A stretch of DNA of 8,157 bases from JBBDIO01 sp040880365 (GTDB lineage: Bacteria > Chloroflexota > Anaerolineae > Caldilineales > Caldilineaceae). Position numbers and translations under genes: made by a program. Below, piece after piece: positions 1 through 5,345 of the stretch. The notes under the pieces were generated by a model. It was not told the origin of the DNA and searched no databases. It was given only the letters and a program-made list of their open reading frames with translations. Position 1 is the stretch's first letter. The number at the start of each line of letters is the position of its first letter. The stretch is from positions 1-8,157 of the forward strand of contig JBBDIO010000034.1 of NCBI GenBank assembly GCA_040880365.1. The letters run 5' to 3'.

Positions 1-539
1 GACTGGGGCACCAGCTCGATCAGGTCTTTTTCAATTTTTTCGGGCTTGTCGCTGGTGGTGAGACCGAGCCGGTTGGACAGGCGTTTGACGTGGGTATCCA
101 CCACAACGCCGGTCGCCTCGCGAAAGGCATTGCCCATGACCACATTGGCGGTTTTGCGCGCCACGCCGGGCAGTGTCAGTAGTGCGTCCATGTCGGCGGG
201 CACCTCGCCATCATATTCGGTCAGAATCCGTTGCGCCGCGCCCATAATGTTTTTGGACTTGTTGCGAAAGAAACCCGTAGACTTGATGAGCGTTTCCAGC
301 TCGTCAATATCGGCGCCCGCCATTGCTTCGGCATTTGGAAAGCGTGCAAACAGGTCGGGTGTCACCATGTTGACGCGCACGTCGGTACATTGCGCCGAAA
401 GAATGGTCGCCACCAGCAACTCGAAGGGATTCTGATGGTCCAGTTCGCAATGGGCATCGGGATGGGCTGCGTGGAGGCGTTTGATGATTTCGCCGATGCG
501 CTGCTCGGCGGGCTGGTGACTGGTGTTTTCTCGGTCCAT
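1..539 (-). CDS. nth: Endonuclease III (C-terminus beyond window)
   Basis: This is a base-excision-repair DNA glycosylase/AP lyase that removes oxidised pyrimidines. The 179 codons present cover the N-terminal and helix-hairpin-helix parts. Visible motifs are NPFELLVATILSAQCTD (residues 37-53), the hairpin LPGVARKTANVV (123-134) holding the expected catalytic Lys129, and VDTHV (147-151) holding the expected catalytic Asp148. These correspond to Lys120 and Asp138 of the E. coli enzyme. The C-terminal Cys cluster that binds 4Fe-4S in this family lies beyond base 1, so its presence cannot be judged. I chose the ATG at 539 because it already gives a slightly longer N-terminus than E. coli Nth. 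An in-frame ATG at 566 adds nine residues and has AGGAG only two bases upstream, so it remains possible. The gene follows the histidine-phosphatase gene on the same strand after about 100 bases and is probably its operon partner. Identification is secure. Confidence 0.96.
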   Translation of the reverse strand, partial: MDRENTSHQPAEQRIGEIIKRLHAAHPDAHCELDHQNPFELLVATILSAQCTDVRVNMVTPDLFARFPNAEAMAGADIDELETLIKSTGFFRNKSKNIMGAAQRILTEYDGEVPADMDALLTLPGVARKTANVVMGNAFREATGVVVDTHVKRLSNRLGLTTSDKPEKIEKDLIELVPQ

Positions 540-605
540 AAGTATTTGCAGTTTCCTCGAACGCATTGCTCCTGGCGGCTTTGGCCTAATCCGTTGCGCG
601 CCTCT

Positions 606-655
606 CCTCTATTCGACACCCGCCTCTATTCGACACCCGCCTCTATTCGACACCG
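606..655. repeat. 17-bp tandem repeat, three copies, at a gene's 3' end
   Basis: The unit CCTCTATTCGACACCCG occurs at 606-622 and 623-639, and a third copy at 640-655 lacks one C. On the minus strand each unit carries GTCGAATAG. The copy at 640-655 supplies the last codons and the TAG stop of the histidine-phosphatase gene; the other two lie just downstream, between that gene and nth. This looks like local amplification of the gene end. Because 17 is not a multiple of three, the copies fall in different frames. Confidence 0.9.
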
Positions 656-1335
656 ACATAGGCAGCGGGCACGGTTTGAGTATCGGCGGTCAGATGGCCC
701 TGATAGTTGTAATAGTCTATGACCCACGCGTTTTCACCGTTCTGGAGCAAACCGTGTTGGAACAAACTAATACAGGCATTGCCCAGTTGGGTCTTGCCGC
801 TGCCAATCTCGCCATTGGTCAGCCGCGCCAGGGCCGCGTTGATGGTGCCGCCATGCGCCACGACGATAACCCGTTGGTGGGCATACGTGTGCGCCACGTA
901 ATTCAGGCCCGCCATGATGCGATCCTGCAGGTCGGGCTGGGATTCCAAACCGGGAATCTCGCCGTCGGGAAAGGCGGCTTGCATTTGGGCTGGGGTCATG
1001 CCCGCGGCCGCGCCATAGTCGCGCTCCATAAATTGGGGCAATTCTGCGTGCAGGGATAGGCCCACTGCTTGGCCGATGTGGTGCGCGGTGTCGCGAGCGC
1101 GGGCCAGCGAGCTTGATACCAGGATATCCCACGCCCAGTCGCGCAGATAGACGCCGGCGCGCACGGCCTGGGCGCGGCCAGTCGCATTCAATGGCGTATC
1201 TTCCTGCCCTTGCAGACGTCCTTCTGCGTTCCAATCGGTCTCGCCGTGGCGCACCAGGCATACTGTGGTCGTGCGGGCGCGGGCGGTTGGGTCTGGCATA
1301 GGATTTGACATAGGATTTGACATAGGATTTGGCAT
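643..1335 (-). CDS. Histidine phosphatase (phosphoglycerate-mutase-like) protein
   Basis: A member of the histidine phosphatase superfamily (GpmB/CobC/PhoE-like, cytosolic), which transfers phosphate through a phosphohistidine. The signature LVRHGETDWN (residues 27-36) holds the nucleophile His30 with Arg29. SSSLARARDTA (74-84) gives a further phosphate-binding Arg, ERDYG (104-108) supplies the acid Glu104, and VVAHGGTIN (158-166) has the second His161. The length of 230 is usual for the family. The substrate cannot be read from sequence; a sugar-phosphate, nucleotide or cobalamin-pathway phosphatase are all possible. The first ATG overlaps the stop of the upstream phosphoribosyltransferase gene as TGATG, which suggests translational coupling. 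I see no good Shine-Dalgarno site. The N-terminus PNPMSNPMSNPMPDP is encoded by a 12-bp tandem repeat giving four in-frame ATGs (1335, 1323, 1311, 1299), so the real start is uncertain. The domain itself begins only near residue 24. Confidence 0.93.
   Translation of the reverse strand: MPNPMSNPMSNPMPDPTARARTTTVCLVRHGETDWNAEGRLQGQEDTPLNATGRAQAVRAGVYLRDWAWDILVSSSLARARDTAHHIGQAVGLSLHAELPQFMERDYGAAAGMTPAQMQAAFPDGEIPGLESQPDLQDRIMAGLNYVAHTYAHQRVIVVAHGGTINAALARLTNGEIGSGKTQLGNACISLFQHGLLQNGENAWVIDYYNYQGHLTADTQTVPAAYVGVE
1297..1332. repeat. 12-bp tandem repeat forming a ladder of ATG starts
   Basis: CATAGGATTTGA occurs at 1297-1308 and 1309-1320, with CATAGGATTTGG at 1321-1332 and a further CAT at 1333-1335. 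Read on the minus strand it encodes repeated Met-Ser-Asn-Pro or Met-Pro-Asn-Pro, and every unit gives another in-frame ATG for the histidine-phosphatase gene. The unit is a multiple of three, so gain or loss of copies would alter N-terminal length without shifting frame. Confidence 0.93.
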
Positions 1336-1841
1336 CAGGATAGGGGCATCACCGGCCGCGCCAGGATGCGATAGTCGGAATCGTCGATGCGCTGCCAGGG
1401 ATAGTGGATGAAGTCTTCGGTGGTTGCGCCATAATAGTCGGGCTTGTCGTCGGGGAAATAGCTATTCTGCGGTTTCCAGTGGATCACAGCCAATTCAGGA
1501 TAGCCGCCCGCGGTTTCGATTCGGCCCTTGACGGCCATGATGGTGCGCCCCTGATTCCACAAATTGTCTACCACCAGGATCTTACGCCCGTTTAACAGAG
1601 TATCTCCGGGAAACTGATGGAAGCGCGGCCAACTGATCTTGCTGCGCAGGTTGGGGTCTTCGGGCATATCGACCGCGGCAGTCAACATGTTCTTCGTTTT
1701 CAACGCTTCGGCGATCAGACCGCCGGGGATGATACCGCCGCGCGTAATCATCATAACGGCATCGTAGGGTGTGTTCAGCTTGAAGATAATCTTGCTGACC
1801 AGCTCCTCGAAATCGTGCCACGAGAGATAGACGTGTTTCAT
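1335..1841 (-). CDS. Phosphoribosyltransferase-like protein (Gpt/COG2236 type)
   Basis: A 168-residue protein with the type I phosphoribosyltransferase fold, closest in layout to bacterial xanthine-guanine PRTase and COG2236 proteins. Such enzymes join a base to PRPP in purine salvage. Seen: an N-terminal YLSWHDFEELVSKI segment, VMMITRGGIIPGGLIAEAL (residues 29-47, the S/TRGG element), the PRPP-loop region KILVVDNLWNQGRT (87-100), and FIHYPWQ (144-150), the aromatic-Pro-Trp motif near the C-terminus. In the PRPP loop the second acidic residue and the Asp expected three further on are both Asn (Asn93, Asn96), so activity or substrate may differ from classical enzymes. The ATG at 1841 is preceded by AAAGGA about six bases upstream; a further in-frame ATG at 1874 lacks such support. 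It is the first gene of the likely operon with the histidine phosphatase and nth. Family call good; specificity unknown. Confidence 0.88.
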   Translation of the reverse strand: MKHVYLSWHDFEELVSKIIFKLNTPYDAVMMITRGGIIPGGLIAEALKTKNMLTAAVDMPEDPNLRSKISWPRFHQFPGDTLLNGRKILVVDNLWNQGRTIMAVKGRIETAGGYPELAVIHWKPQNSYFPDDKPDYYGATTEDFIHYPWQRIDDSDYRILARPVMPLS

Positions 1842-1911
1842 ACAATTTCCTTTTACCCAAGAACAGTGTGCCACTCAAAGTAATCTACCCAAACTGCGTG
1901 CCGGATCATGC

Positions 1912-1935
1912 GCGTGTCCGTGAGCGTATCCGTGT
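1912..1935. repeat. Imperfect 12-bp tandem duplication
   Basis: GCGTGTCCGTGA is followed directly by GCGTATCCGTGT, matching at 10 of 12 positions. It lies in the untranslated leader of the minus-strand operon. Confidence 0.5.
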
Positions 1936-1995
1936 TTGCGTTGCGCCCGCCAATTCATAACGCAGCGCGCAGCGCACAGATACATCGCCCGGCGC

Positions 1996-2024
1996 ATTGT
2001 ACTATCTCCCCGGTAGAGCGTCAA
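1996..2024 (-). promoter_or_regulatory. Sigma70-type promoter for the phosphoribosyltransferase operon
   Basis: On the minus strand TTGACG (2024-2019) and TACAAT (2001-1996) are separated by exactly 17 bases; each hexamer matches consensus at five of six positions. Transcription would start near 1989 and reach the ATG at 1841 after about 150 bases. Confidence 0.65.
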
Positions 2025-2076
2025 TCCGCGCAGGCGCAGACAGATTGGACAGTCGGCCACAAGCACGGAGGCTCCA

Positions 2077-2111
2077 CACATTGGCCCAGACCGGCTGCCC
2101 AGGCCAATGTG
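2077..2111. promoter_or_regulatory. 10-bp inverted repeat between divergent promoters
   Basis: CACATTGGCC (2077-2086) and GGCCAATGTG (2102-2111) are perfect inverted repeats around a 15-base centre. The site lies about 50 bases upstream of the minus-strand -35 and about 100 bases upstream of the plus-strand -35. It has no T-run on either side, so an operator for a dimeric regulator is likelier than a terminator. No regulator gene is in the window. Confidence 0.45.
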
Positions 2112-2210
2112 AGGTGTGCGTAACTTCAACCGGCGTGCAGCGTCGTAGAGTAGGTAACAACCAGCATGAAAAATTGCGACATCACAAACAAACGCAGACG
2201 AAATGGCATA

Positions 2211-2239
2211 TTTTCATCCGATTTTGGAGTTGCTATAAT
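2211..2239 (+). promoter_or_regulatory. Extended -10 promoter for the unknown gene at 2336
   Basis: A perfect TATAAT at 2234-2239 is preceded by TGC, giving the extended -10 form TGnTATAAT. A -35 of TTTTCA (2211-2216, four of six) sits 17 bases upstream. The predicted start near 2246 coincides with the base of a strong hairpin in the leader. Confidence 0.75.
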
Positions 2240-2244
2240 GAGTC

Positions 2245-2318
2245 GGACAGGTGGTCGTGCCCTGTGCGCCACCTGGTCCCTATGGGCAATCCTGTGTAGT
2301 CAATTCATGGGGTTGCCC
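2245..2318 (+). promoter_or_regulatory. Structured 5' leader with two adjacent hairpins
   Basis: Hairpin one: 2245-2254 pairs with 2269-2279 (ten pairs with one bulged G at 2276). Hairpin two: GGGCAATCC (2284-2292) pairs with GGGTTGCCC (2310-2318), nine pairs including one G-U. Together they take up nearly all of the predicted leader, from the likely transcription start to six bases before the first Shine-Dalgarno site. This could stabilise the mRNA or control translation. It does not match a riboswitch class I can name. Confidence 0.5.
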
Positions 2319-2324
2319 GCTGCG

Positions 2325-2362
2325 AAGGAGTCTTTGTGGATCGTAGGAGTTTCTTTATGGAT
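2325..2362 (+). promoter_or_regulatory. Duplicated ribosome binding site and start codon
   Basis: AAGGAG (2325-2330) stands five bases before GTG at 2336. TAGGAG (2344-2349) stands seven bases before an in-frame ATG at 2357. The two blocks, AGGAGT-CTTT-GTGGAT and AGGAGTTTCTTTATGGAT, look like an imperfect tandem duplication. Both starts are credible, giving proteins of 263 and 256 residues. Confidence 0.7.
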
Positions 2363-3127
2363 GATGCAGCAAGCATGGTGGAATTTGCCGGCATCGGTGA
2401 ACTTGCCGAAACCACGACCCATCTTTTGGCCCTCAGTTTGCACGCCGCCGGACAGCTTGGCGAAAGTAGCGGCGACCCGCGTGGTGGGCGCGATCCGGTG
2501 CAGCAAATGGTCTTGCAACAGGCGCGCGACCATCTGGACAAAGTGCGCGAGGGGTTCATTCTCAGCGTGCGCACCAATCAGGTACAGCACCGAGCCGAAA
2601 TTGGCTATTTGCTGGATCGTGTTCTGATCGACTGGGACGCGTTCAGCCGGGAGTTGGGGCTGGACAGTGGAACGGGTGAAAGCGCAGACGCGCCGGCCAC
2701 AGGTGGGGGCGCGGACGGGGGCGCAGAATCACCCGATAGCCATGCGCTGGAGAACCCCACGCTAGAGAATCCCGCGCTAGAAAAGGTGCGCTTTCAACTG
2801 CTGGCGTTTGCCATGGCCGCGGTGGCGTTGGGCTTTTTGCCCAAACTTGGCCCCAAGCAAATCACCTTTCCCCACAGTTTTGGCGATCCGCCCACCTATT
2901 CCGATATTCCCGTGCCGGTGACCGCGGGCGAAATGCTGGCGCGCATCGAAGAAATGCAGGGCACCGTGTGGCAAATGATGTCCAACAACATGGGGCATCT
3001 GATCCAACGTCGCTATGGTCCTGTGCGCCGCACCTATGGTTTTTTCGAAGCCAGCGCCTGGCTCACCAAAAAAGAAGCCGCGCGGTTTGGGATGCCGCGT
3101 AACCGGACGGCTTTTTCCTGGTTCTAA
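2336..3127 (+). CDS. Conserved-looking protein of unknown function, two-part
   Basis: I do not recognise the family. From the GTG start the 263 residues divide into a helical N-terminal part (about 12-105, rich in Leu, Ala, Glu and Gln), a Gly/Ala/Asp-rich linker (about 109-148) ending in the repeat LENPTLENPALEK, and a C-terminal part (151-263). The C-terminal part contains one hydrophobic stretch, FQLLAFAMAAVALGFLP (153-169), which could be a membrane segment or a buried helix. It then has a Pro-rich stretch (180-195), a helix with EEMQGTVWQMMSNN, and a basic, aromatic tail ending SAFSWF-like (TAFSWF). No signal peptide or catalytic motif is evident. The gene stands alone, with its own extended -10 promoter, structured leader and doubled start, and is convergent with the zinc-ribbon gene. 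Nucleotide repeats at 2705-2728 and 2747-2785 underlie the linker. It is certainly coding, judging by codon structure and the ribosome site. Confidence 0.85.
   Translation: MDRRSFFMDDAASMVEFAGIGELAETTTHLLALSLHAAGQLGESSGDPRGGRDPVQQMVLQQARDHLDKVREGFILSVRTNQVQHRAEIGYLLDRVLIDWDAFSRELGLDSGTGESADAPATGGGADGGAESPDSHALENPTLENPALEKVRFQLLAFAMAAVALGFLPKLGPKQITFPHSFGDPPTYSDIPVPVTAGEMLARIEEMQGTVWQMMSNNMGHLIQRRYGPVRRTYGFFEASAWLTKKEAARFGMPRNRTAFSWF
2705..2785. repeat. Two short tandem repeats encoding the protein linker
   Basis: GGGGGCGCGGAC and GGGGGCGCAGAA are adjacent at 2705-2728 (10 of 12 match). CTGGAGAACCCCACG, CTAGAGAATCCCGCG and the partial CTAGAAAAG run over 2747-2785 as a 15-bp unit. Both units are multiples of three and encode the low-complexity linker of the unknown protein. 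Confidence 0.7.
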
Positions 3128-3146
3128 ACTTTACACCTAGACCCAT

Positions 3147-3166
3147 GTCACGCCAGGAGACGTGAC
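3147..3166. terminator. Weak hairpin between convergent genes
   Basis: GTCACG (3147-3152) and CGTGAC (3161-3166) form a 6-bp stem with an 8-base loop, between the ends of the genes at 3127 and 3201. There is no T-run on either strand, so its role as a terminator is doubtful. Confidence 0.25.
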
Positions 3167-3200
3167 CTACGACAAATACAAGTTTTAACTCAACTATGCA

Positions 3201-3905
3201 CTAGCGCCCATACAAAAAACGTCCGCAGCTGGGGCAAACCACCAAAGTGGCGCTCCCGTTGCGGACGTTGCTAATTACGCCGGTGGGCACAGATACATGG
3301 CACGCGTTGCAGGTGTTTTGATCCAGCGTGGTAATGGCGACACCCCCTTTGCGCTGGCGCATGTGCTCATAGCGTTCCAGCATTTCGGGTTGCATGGCGG
3401 CACATACAGCCTCGCGCTTCCTCCTGATCAACAGATAATTCTGCTTCAGCTTGGTCTCTTCCTGGCGCAAATCGGCCTGCCCGCTGCTCCATGCCGCCTC
3501 CAGTTTATCCACGACTGCCTGGCTTTGCGCGACCTGCGGCGCTAGCGTTTCCAACTGGTTGATGGCTTCCAGCACCTGATCTTCGACTTGAGAACGGTGA
3601 CGGCGCAACGACTCCAGATTGGCCTGGAGCGCTTCCAGCTCTTTGGGATTGCGCACCTGACCGCTCATGAGCATGGTTTCGGTCTCGTCAATCTTCGAGG
3701 CCAGGGTGCGGGTTTCCAACTCGCCGGCAACCTGACGCTTGGTCCATGCGCCCAGCGATTCCTCGACTCCTGCCAGCTGTTGACGGGCTTCCTGGAGTTC
3801 GGTGGATTCTCCCAGAAGTTTCTGAATCTGCAAGAGACGCCGCTTTACCTTCGTCCACAGCAAATCCACCTGCTGCAATTCATACATTCGGGCTACATCG
3901 TCCAC
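3201..3905 (-). CDS. CT398-like coiled-coil protein with C4 zinc ribbon
   Basis: A 234-residue cytoplasmic protein of the COG1579/DUF164 family. Residues 8 to about 180 form a long coiled-coil hairpin rich in Leu, Gln, Glu and Arg, with the family-typical VRNPKELEALQ (84-94). The C-terminus is a zinc ribbon: Cys199-x2-Cys202 and Cys224-x2-Cys227, followed by GRFLYGR. Known relatives include Chlamydia CT398 and Helicobacter HP0958, which bind the sigma54 factor RpoN and, in Helicobacter, a flagellin mRNA. In non-flagellated bacteria the job is unknown, and nothing here points to motility, so I do not transfer that role. The start is GTG at 3905, chosen because AGGAGG lies five bases upstream; the ATG at 3907 is out of frame. 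It is a single gene with its own promoter at 3944-3971. Confidence 0.93.
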   Translation of the reverse strand: MDDVARMYELQQVDLLWTKVKRRLLQIQKLLGESTELQEARQQLAGVEESLGAWTKRQVAGELETRTLASKIDETETMLMSGQVRNPKELEALQANLESLRRHRSQVEDQVLEAINQLETLAPQVAQSQAVVDKLEAAWSSGQADLRQEETKLKQNYLLIRRKREAVCAAMQPEMLERYEHMRQRKGGVAITTLDQNTCNACHVSVPTGVISNVRNGSATLVVCPSCGRFLYGR

Positions 3906-3943
3906 ATATACCTCCTAATGAAATGTTGCAACTCCGGCCAAAT

Positions 3944-3971
3944 AGTATACCATTGATCCACACGATTCTAA
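3944..3971 (-). promoter_or_regulatory. Extended -10 promoter for the zinc-ribbon gene
   Basis: On the minus strand TATACT (3949-3944, five of six) is preceded by TGG, giving TGnTATACT. A weak -35, TTAGAA (3971-3966, three of six), lies 16 bases upstream. The transcript would start near 3937, leaving a short leader of about 30 bases with a strong AGGAGG. Confidence 0.6.
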
Positions 3972-4093
3972 TAAACTTGCAAAACACTTCCCGCGCACCG
4001 CTGTCTCCCCAAACCCCTCTTGGCACCGGGCTTACACGCCTGTCGTGCCCCGCGCGCTCCACATTATGGCTGCTCCCCCACGACATTTGACCC

Positions 4094-4121
4094 ATGACAC
4101 CTGCCCACAAGCCTCTATGCT
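4094..4121 (+). promoter_or_regulatory. Putative promoter for the secreted-protein gene
   Basis: ATGACA (4094-4099, five of six to TTGACA) and TATGCT (4116-4121, four of six) are 16 bases apart. The predicted leader is about 90 bases. This is plausible but the -10 is weak. Confidence 0.4.
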
Positions 4122-4214
4122 AGAGCTATAGACGCGTGCATTGGCGCGGAGCAAGAACGCCCACATGGGCATCGCTTCCCCCGTCCCCAATGCGACTCGA
4201 GAGGAGCAATTGAT

Positions 4215-5291
4215 ATGAACCAGGTTTTGAAGAATTTATCCACGCACCGCCGCCCAGGATTGGGCGCGCCCCGCGTGGCGATTTGGTTGGGGATGGCGGT
4301 CATGCTGGGCATGGGCGCGTGGCATCTGTTGCAAACACCGGTCATCTATGCCGCCGGTCCGGCGTGCGAACGTGGGCAGTTGGTGGCGCGTCCCGATGTG
4401 GCGGGCGTCTATGCCAGCGGCCCGCAACTGGTGATCCAGGTATTGGACAACGACGGCGCGGTGCCGCACGGCAAACCCACGAAGCCCGATTCGCCGTTGG
4501 CCGGACCCGCCGGCGTTCATGCCGCGGCCCGTCCGGCAGATTCTGCGCCGGATTCGGCAGCCGATCCCGCAACAGGCGGCAGCAATCTGAGCCTGACCGG
4601 GATGACAGCCGCCGCGCACGGCAGTGTGGGCTGGGCCAGCGATGGCAAATCCGTGGTCTATACACCCAATGGGCAATTTGTGGGCAGCGATCACTTTACC
4701 TATACCATCCAGGATGAGTGTGGGCGCACCGCGACGGGCAAGGTGGTCATCGTCGTCTTTGCTGCGGATCTCCCTGCTACTCCGGGGCTGATTGTGGGGC
4801 CGCCTGCGACAGCAGAAAGCAATAACATTCAAGTCTTGCCTTTGCCCTTTGGCGCGACGCTGAAGATTCCCGCCGAACTCTTCGGCCAGGTCAATGGCGA
4901 AGGCGGTGCGCACTATTTCGCCTTTCTCGATGCCGAAAACCGCACAGATACCCCGCGCCCAGGGCTGCGTTTCGCCAATGTCGCGTTCCGTCTTGCTCAA
5001 TTTCTGGATACACAGCCGGTCGAGAACCCTGTTTTCCCCATTCCGCTCATTCTGGAAGTCGCGTTTGATGCAACCCAATTTCAAGATGAAAGTGGCGCTA
5101 CGATTGAGCCTGAACTCTATTACTGGAACGAAACCGACCAACGCTGGCAGCGTGACGGCATCGTGCGCCTGGGCTATGACCCCAACACGGGCGTGGCGGT
5201 CTTCGCCATCTACCATCTGACCGAATTTGCACTCTTTGCCGGCACGCCCCCCCAACCGTCGCTGTTTGCGCCGCTACTCCTGGGCGAATAG
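4215..5291 (+). CDS. Secreted protein with cadherin-like/Big domain
   Basis: A 358-residue protein likely exported or membrane-anchored. The basic N-terminus (KNLSTHRRPG) leads to a hydrophobic segment (residues 21-39) and a possible signal-peptidase site near Ala46-Ala47-Gly48. Residues 57-181 resemble a tandem-type bacterial Ig/cadherin-like domain: VLDNDG (76-81), HGSV (135-138), VVYTPNGQFVGSDHFTYTIQDECG (split here as 147-158 and 159-170) and a closing strand VVIVV. A Pro/Ala/Asp-rich insert (about 82-123) interrupts it after VLDNDG. The C-terminal part (271-344) is beta-rich, with LYYWNETDQRW and FAIYHLTEFALFAG. This is a style I associate with bacterial surface proteins, in which a numeric summary strand ends in FALFA. 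The tail SLFAPLLLGE is hydrophobic. A role in the cell envelope is likely; the ligand is unknown. AGGAG stands eight bases before the ATG. Possible plus promoter at 4094-4121; a strong hairpin follows 55 bases after the stop. Confidence 0.85.
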   Translation: MNQVLKNLSTHRRPGLGAPRVAIWLGMAVMLGMGAWHLLQTPVIYAAGPACERGQLVARPDVAGVYASGPQLVIQVLDNDGAVPHGKPTKPDSPLAGPAGVHAAARPADSAPDSAADPATGGSNLSLTGMTAAAHGSVGWASDGKSVVYTPNGQFVGSDHFTYTIQDECGRTATGKVVIVVFAADLPATPGLIVGPPATAESNNIQVLPLPFGATLKIPAELFGQVNGEGGAHYFAFLDAENRTDTPRPGLRFANVAFRLAQFLDTQPVENPVFPIPLILEVAFDATQFQDESGATIEPELYYWNETDQRWQRDGIVRLGYDPNTGVAVFAIYHLTEFALFAGTPPQPSLFAPLLLGE

Positions 5292-5345
5292 TCTCACCGG
5301 CAAAGAACACAAGCGCATATCGATTGCGCAAAATTGATTGCAGAA

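Larger units (their letters stand above)
1842..2335. other. Divergent intergenic regulatory region
   Basis: About 490 bases separate the minus-strand operon from the plus-strand gene at 2336. I see no convincing gene here. It holds a minus promoter (1996-2024), an inverted repeat (2077-2111), a plus promoter (2211-2239) and a leader able to form two hairpins (2245-2318). The minus transcript would have a leader of roughly 150 bases, in which I recognise no known riboswitch; TGCGTT and AACGCA (minus strand) could pair around a 16-base loop. Motifs of SRP RNA or tRNA T-loops were looked for and not found. Confidence 0.6.
3906..4214. other. Divergent intergenic region between zinc-ribbon and secreted-protein genes
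   Basis: It contains a minus promoter (3944-3971), a putative plus promoter (4094-4121) and, in the plus leader, the small inverted repeat GCCCACATGGGC (4159-4170). AGGAG at 4202-4206 is the ribosome binding site of the gene at 4215. I see no gene in it. Confidence 0.5.

Noticed and set aside
606..655. CRISPR array
   Set aside because: The copies are directly adjacent without spacers, and no cas genes are nearby.
1842..1900. Promoter close to the phosphoribosyltransferase start (TTGAGT, 17 bases, TAAAAG)
   Set aside because: The -10 would overlap the ribosome binding site, leaving no leader; the site at 1996-2024 is far better.
1875..2129. Minus-strand open frame of 84 codons in the intergenic region
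   Set aside because: The Cys/Arg/His-rich translation looks random, it overlaps the promoter at 1996-2024 and the inverted repeat, and its start has no ribosome site.
2166..2627. Plus-strand open frame overlapping the start of the gene at 2336
   Set aside because: It begins before the promoter, runs through the structured leader and then out of frame through the real gene; the Trp/Cys/Arg-rich composition is that of a shadow frame.
3147..3166. Convincing rho-independent terminator between the genes at 3127 and 3201
   Set aside because: Only six pairs and no T-run on either strand; kept as a low-confidence hairpin only.
4236..5255. Long minus-strand open frame (339 codons) opposite the secreted-protein gene
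   Set aside because: It is a GC-rich antisense shadow; the plus strand has a signal segment, a ribosome site and recognisable domains.
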